Source: Chloroflexota bacterium (GTDB taxonomy: Bacteria; Chloroflexota; Anaerolineae; Aggregatilineales; Phototrophicaceae). From it: a stretch of DNA of 16,619 bases. The stretch spans positions 1 to 16,619 of the forward strand of contig JAPOYU010000011.1 in the NCBI GenBank assembly GCA_026706395.1, given 5' to 3'. A program made the position numbers and the translations under genes. This document shows positions 13,864 to 16,619 of this stretch, piece after piece. The notes under the pieces were generated by a model that was not told the origin of the DNA, did not search any database, and saw only the letters and a list, made by a program, of their open reading frames with translations. Position 1 is the stretch's first letter; the number at the start of each line of letters is the position of its first letter.

Positions 13864-14463
13864 ATGTGGTTTCGAATTTCGATTTTCCTTCTAGCAGCAA
13901 TTTGCGTCGCTGGCTGTAGTGCCCTGGCCGCTGAAATAAGTGATGAGATGGCGCCACAGATTAGCACAGAAGTCGCCGTGCAAGTGGGGACGGCCATCGC
14001 GGGCATATCCGCCTCCGAATCGCAGCCTACTGCGAGCGGAAGCGCGGAAGGCAAAAGTGAAATCGCGCAAGTCACCCGGGTCATTGACGGCGATACCATC
14101 GATGTGGAACTCAATGGCAAGACGGAGCGCATCCGTTATGTACAGATCAATACGCCCGAGCGCGATCAACCGTGCTTCGACGAATCGACGCAGGCGAACG
14201 CGGATCTGGTTGCTGGCAAGACTGTGCGCTTGGTGCACAGCAAGAAGTTGACCGATCCTTTCGGGCGGCTGCTGCATTATGTCTATGTCGGCGATATCAT
14301 GGTCGAGCGCGTCTTGGTCGAGCAGGGATTCGCTGAGGTTGTGCTCTATCCGCCCAACGATTTGCACTACGAGGAATTCAAGCGGCTCGAAGCCGAGGCG
14401 GCGGCGGCCGGGCGCGGCTGCCACCCCACCGGCATCTTCGACGATGGTTCATATTCACGTTAG
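13864..14463 (+). CDS. Secreted lipoprotein nuclease, staphylococcal nuclease (SNase) family
   Basis: A 199-residue protein with a lipoprotein signal: a hydrophobic stretch (RISIFLLAAICVAGC) ending in lipobox VAGC, with Cys18 as the lipid anchor. A low-complexity linker (about 30-65, SESQPTASGSAE) leads to an SNase domain at about 68-187. The catalytic set is present by alignment to the Staphylococcus enzyme: Asp77 in VIDGDT, Arg91 before YVQ, Glu99 in NTPE, and Arg135 in DPFGR. The usual calcium-ligand Asp40 equivalent is Asn96 here, a substitution seen in other family members. It would degrade DNA or RNA outside the membrane, for nutrition or against incoming DNA. GGGAG lies about 11 bases before the ATG. 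Confidence 0.9.
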   Translation: MWFRISIFLLAAICVAGCSALAAEISDEMAPQISTEVAVQVGTAIAGISASESQPTASGSAEGKSEIAQVTRVIDGDTIDVELNGKTERIRYVQINTPERDQPCFDESTQANADLVAGKTVRLVHSKKLTDPFGRLLHYVYVGDIMVERVLVEQGFAEVVLYPPNDLHYEEFKRLEAEAAAAGRGCHPTGIFDDGSYSR

Positions 14464-14550
14464 CCGATAGTACAGCCAAACTCCAATTACGCCGGCATCT
14501 ATGCTAAAGTCCAAGCGCATCAGCAGGCAGCGAGCGCGCAACCTGAGACC

Positions 14551-15105
14551 ATGGCCGTAAAGCGATTGATGTATTATCCGGGGGACGAGGCGCAACTGCG
14601 GCAAGTCAGCAAGCCGGTGGCGAACTTGAGAAACAAGCGGCTTATCCGCCTGATACAGGATTTGAAGGACACGCTCGAGTCGCTACCCGGCGCCGCCATC
14701 GCCGCCCCGCAAATTGGATCGCTCAGGCGCGTCACCGTCGTGAAATTCGGCCAGAATGACGACGCCGACGAAGAGCCGATGCTGACGATGATCAATCCCG
14801 AGATAATCGAAGCGGGCGCGCCGGAAACCGGCTTTGACGGCTGCTTGAGCATCCCCGACATTTACACCTGGGATACGCCTCGACCCAGCTGGATCCGCTT
14901 CCGCGCATTGGGCGAAGACGGCGCGGAGATCGTCCGGCGCGTCGATGGCATGGACGCCCGCGTGATTCATCACGAGATTGACCATTTGGACGGAGTGCTC
15001 TTCCTGGACCGCCTGCAAGATAAGAATGAACTCTATACGCCGGTTGCCGGCGACGACGGCGAGACAAAAATGGTCCGTCTGATCGACTTGCAGAGGATGA
15101 GTTGA
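14551..15105 (+). CDS. def: Peptide deformylase
   Basis: A 184-residue enzyme that removes the formyl group from the starting methionine of new proteins, using a metal ion. Three family motifs are found: motif 1 at 47-54 as GAAIAAPQ (usual GxGxAAPQ, so the second glycine is alanine), motif 2 at 96-100 as DGCLS (usual EGCLS), and motif 3 HEIDH at 141-145. The metal ligands Cys98, His141 and His145 and the catalytic Glu142 are all present, so the enzyme should work despite the two conservative changes. ATG 14551 has a weak site upstream, but the N-terminus aligns with the family start. Its stop overlaps the next gene's ATG by one base. Confidence 0.92.
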   Translation: MAVKRLMYYPGDEAQLRQVSKPVANLRNKRLIRLIQDLKDTLESLPGAAIAAPQIGSLRRVTVVKFGQNDDADEEPMLTMINPEIIEAGAPETGFDGCLSIPDIYTWDTPRPSWIRFRALGEDGAEIVRRVDGMDARVIHHEIDHLDGVLFLDRLQDKNELYTPVAGDDGETKMVRLIDLQRMS

Positions 15106-15653
15106 TGGCCGCAAGCCCCATGACGAAAGCGGCGCTGCACAAGCGACTGGCCACCACCCCGTCCAGCGAACTCATCGAGATTGTGCTTGATGTTCTGGCC
15201 GCCACGCCAGCCAGGTTAAGAGATCTTAGCGATGATCTTTCTGAGAAGGCTTTGACGCGTCCCCTGGGCGAAGGCGAGCGCAGTTTCAAACGTGATCTGA
15301 CCCATCTGATATATTGCGCCGAGCGGGGTACGATTCCGATCTACTATGCGCTTGCGGCGAATGAGCCATTCATGCCGCGCATTCATGCCGAGCGCCAATG
15401 GGGTAAACTGCTGCGCTACGAGGCCTTCGGTCTGCCGGACTTGTTCGCTTATTTCAACTTCAATCGGCGGGCGCTGCTGAATGTCCTGCATGGGCTGAGT
15501 CCGCAGCAGTGGGAACGGACCGCTCAGCCGGAAGGCAAGAAACGGGGGGAATCCGTCTACTATGCCGCCCGCGGCCTCTGTGTTCATGAGTATGGGCACC
15601 TGGAGGACTTGACAGGCAAGATGGAAAAGCTGCGAGCGGGGCTGTTCGGCTGA
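15105..15653 (+). CDS. DinB-like metal-binding four-helix protein
   Basis: A 182-residue soluble helical protein starting at ATG 15105 within TGATG, coupled to the deformylase gene, with GAGG about 8 bases upstream. It matches the DinB/YfiT-like four-helix bundle: ELIEIVLDVLAATPARLRDLSDDLSEKALTR, then His67 in DLTHLIYCAERG, and His161 and His165 in HEYGHLEDLTGKM near the end. These three histidines are the usual metal site. Relatives include thiol-dependent S-transferases and proteins of unknown function induced by DNA damage; the substrate is not predictable. The link to def may be chance co-transcription. Confidence 0.78.
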   Translation: MAASPMTKAALHKRLATTPSSELIEIVLDVLAATPARLRDLSDDLSEKALTRPLGEGERSFKRDLTHLIYCAERGTIPIYYALAANEPFMPRIHAERQWGKLLRYEAFGLPDLFAYFNFNRRALLNVLHGLSPQQWERTAQPEGKKRGESVYYAARGLCVHEYGHLEDLTGKMEKLRAGLFG

Positions 15654-15664
15654 TTGCGCCGGGC

Positions 15665-16546
15665 CTAGCCCTTGATGCCCGAAGTGGCGATGCTTTCGAT
15701 GAAAGCGCGCTGCAGCGCCAAATAGAAGATCAAGACCGGGATCGTCACCAGGGTCAGGTAAGCCATTATCTCGCCCCAGTACGTGTAACGCTGGAAGAAG
15801 TATTGCAGACCGACCATGATCGGTCGCAACTCTTCCGTGCGGACGACCATCAGGGGCCAAATGTAGGCATTCCACATGAGGAGGAATTTCAAGATGGCGA
15901 CAGTCGCCAGGATGGGACCGGAAATCGGCATGATGATTCGCGTAAAAAGCTGCCAGATGCTGGCGCCATCAATCCGCGCCGCCTCAACCAGTTCGTCGGG
16001 AAGGTCGCGGAAATACTGGTAAAAGAGGAAGATGCCCAGCGAATCAGCGATGAAGGGAATAATCTGCACATGGTAGGAGTTGAGCCAGCCGATCTTCAAA
16101 CCGTCGGGACCGATCCAAGGCAAGTTGTTGACGACCAGCAGCAACGGTATGGCGATCACCTCGAAGGGCACAATGAAGGTGGCAATAATCAGCGTCAGCA
16201 TCAGCTTTTTCCCGCGCCACCTCAGGAAGGCGAAGGAGAAAGCCGCCATCGAATTGAGCAGGATGCTGGCCAGTACCGCCACGACAGTGGTGAAAATCGA
16301 ATTGAAGGCGAACTGTATGACCGGCACGCGCTCGACTGCGAATGCGTAGTTGTTGAGCGAAATATCGCCATAGGGCACAAAAGCCATCAGCGAGCCGGAG
16401 TCGCGCAGCAACTGAAGATCAGGCTTCAAGGAAGAGACGACCATAAAAACAATCGGAAAAATGAAGATGGCCGAAATCAGGATTAACAGCGTGTAGCGCA
16501 GGCTGATGATCAGTTTATGCCGAGTTTCCCAGGTCATGGTCGCCAT
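15665..16546 (-). CDS. Carbohydrate ABC transporter permease (MalG/UgpE-type)
   Basis: A 293-residue inner-membrane permease with six hydrophobic segments, the first at about 13-35 (LRYTLLILISAIFIFPIVFMVVSSL). The cytoplasmic EAA loop, ELVEAARIDGASIWQLFTRIIMPISGP (about 185-211), is the docking site for the ATPase, and the WNAYIWPLMV that follows is typical of the sugar-permease CUT1 family. The C-terminus ends GIKG like many relatives. The start is ATG 16546; an ATG at 16537 is an alternative, and neither has a strong ribosome site, which suggests coupling with the partner gene. The partner permease would be the gene at the right edge of the window, and the solute-binding protein further upstream. 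The sugar imported is unknown. Confidence 0.9.
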   Translation of the reverse strand: MATMTWETRHKLIISLRYTLLILISAIFIFPIVFMVVSSLKPDLQLLRDSGSLMAFVPYGDISLNNYAFAVERVPVIQFAFNSIFTTVVAVLASILLNSMAAFSFAFLRWRGKKLMLTLIIATFIVPFEVIAIPLLLVVNNLPWIGPDGLKIGWLNSYHVQIIPFIADSLGIFLFYQYFRDLPDELVEAARIDGASIWQLFTRIIMPISGPILATVAILKFLLMWNAYIWPLMVVRTEELRPIMVGLQYFFQRYTYWGEIMAYLTLVTIPVLIFYLALQRAFIESIATSGIKG

Positions 16547-16548
16547 AG

Positions 16549-16619
16549 CTAATCTCGATCGCGCGTCAGGTATCGATTAACTATTGTGATAGCGAGCTTT
16601 AAGGAGACGGGCACCACCG
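16549..16619 (-). CDS. Possible C-terminal end of an upstream partner gene; partial
   Basis: An open frame enters from the right edge on the minus strand and stops at 16549-16551, two bases before the permease ATG. It gives about 22 residues ending VNRYLTRDRD. The tight spacing fits the first permease (MalF-type) of the same operon. Another frame stops at 16577, so the reading is not certain. Confidence 0.35.
   Translation of the reverse strand, partial: VVPVSLKLAITIVNRYLTRDRD

Noticed and set aside
15803..16486. Long open frame antisense to the sugar permease
   Set aside because: It is extremely rich in H, D, Q and R without hydrophobic core, the mirror of a membrane-protein gene.

Overview
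This window reads as a stretch of bacterial chromosome of roughly 60% GC. I tentatively place it in Chloroflexota (Anaerolineae-like). That placement is inferred from the general style of the proteins (prohead protease tail, LiaI/LiaF-like membrane protein, paired single-pass membrane proteins, sugar ABC permease). No marker gene or search confirms it.

Left part (1-9179): a fragmentary tailed-phage structural locus carrying inserted cargo. It opens with the end of an HK97-type prohead protease that runs in frame into the major capsid protein, with a strong internal ribosome binding site at the capsid start. The capsid gene ends at a strong hairpin terminator. A lower-GC three-gene unit (1614-3645) with its own promoter follows, then a small antisense gene (3660-3929). 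The phage theme resumes with a gp6-like head-tail connector (4048-4833). It is interrupted by an MFS efflux pump plus a free-standing TipAS drug-binding protein (4910-6708). A 486-base gap with 10-bp tandem repeats follows, then a small neck/tail-terminator-like protein (7195-7653) and a baseplate-hub-like tail protein (7665-9179). No tail tube, tape measure, sheath, lysis or integrase gene is visible, so this is a remnant or domesticated particle locus, or a locus whose other parts lie upstream of the window.

Middle part (9180-11970): two overlapping genes for membrane-anchored proteins of unknown function (9357-10639), a small multi-pass membrane protein (10757-11119), tRNA-Leu(UAA) behind a good promoter, and a RelE/ParE-type toxin-antitoxin pair just downstream of the tRNA.

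Right part (11989-16619): ordinary chromosomal genes. These are a type I ABC exporter (minus strand), a divergently transcribed lipoprotein nuclease of the staphylococcal nuclease family, peptide deformylase coupled to a DinB-like protein, and a MalG-type sugar ABC permease (minus strand) whose upstream partner runs off the window.

The best candidate for an undescribed system is the three-gene unit at 1614-3645. Its genes are tightly coupled, of unrecognised family (one ends in HEAT-like repeats), compositionally foreign, and bracketed by their own transcription signals inside phage structural genes. That is the architecture expected of a phage moron or defence cassette.
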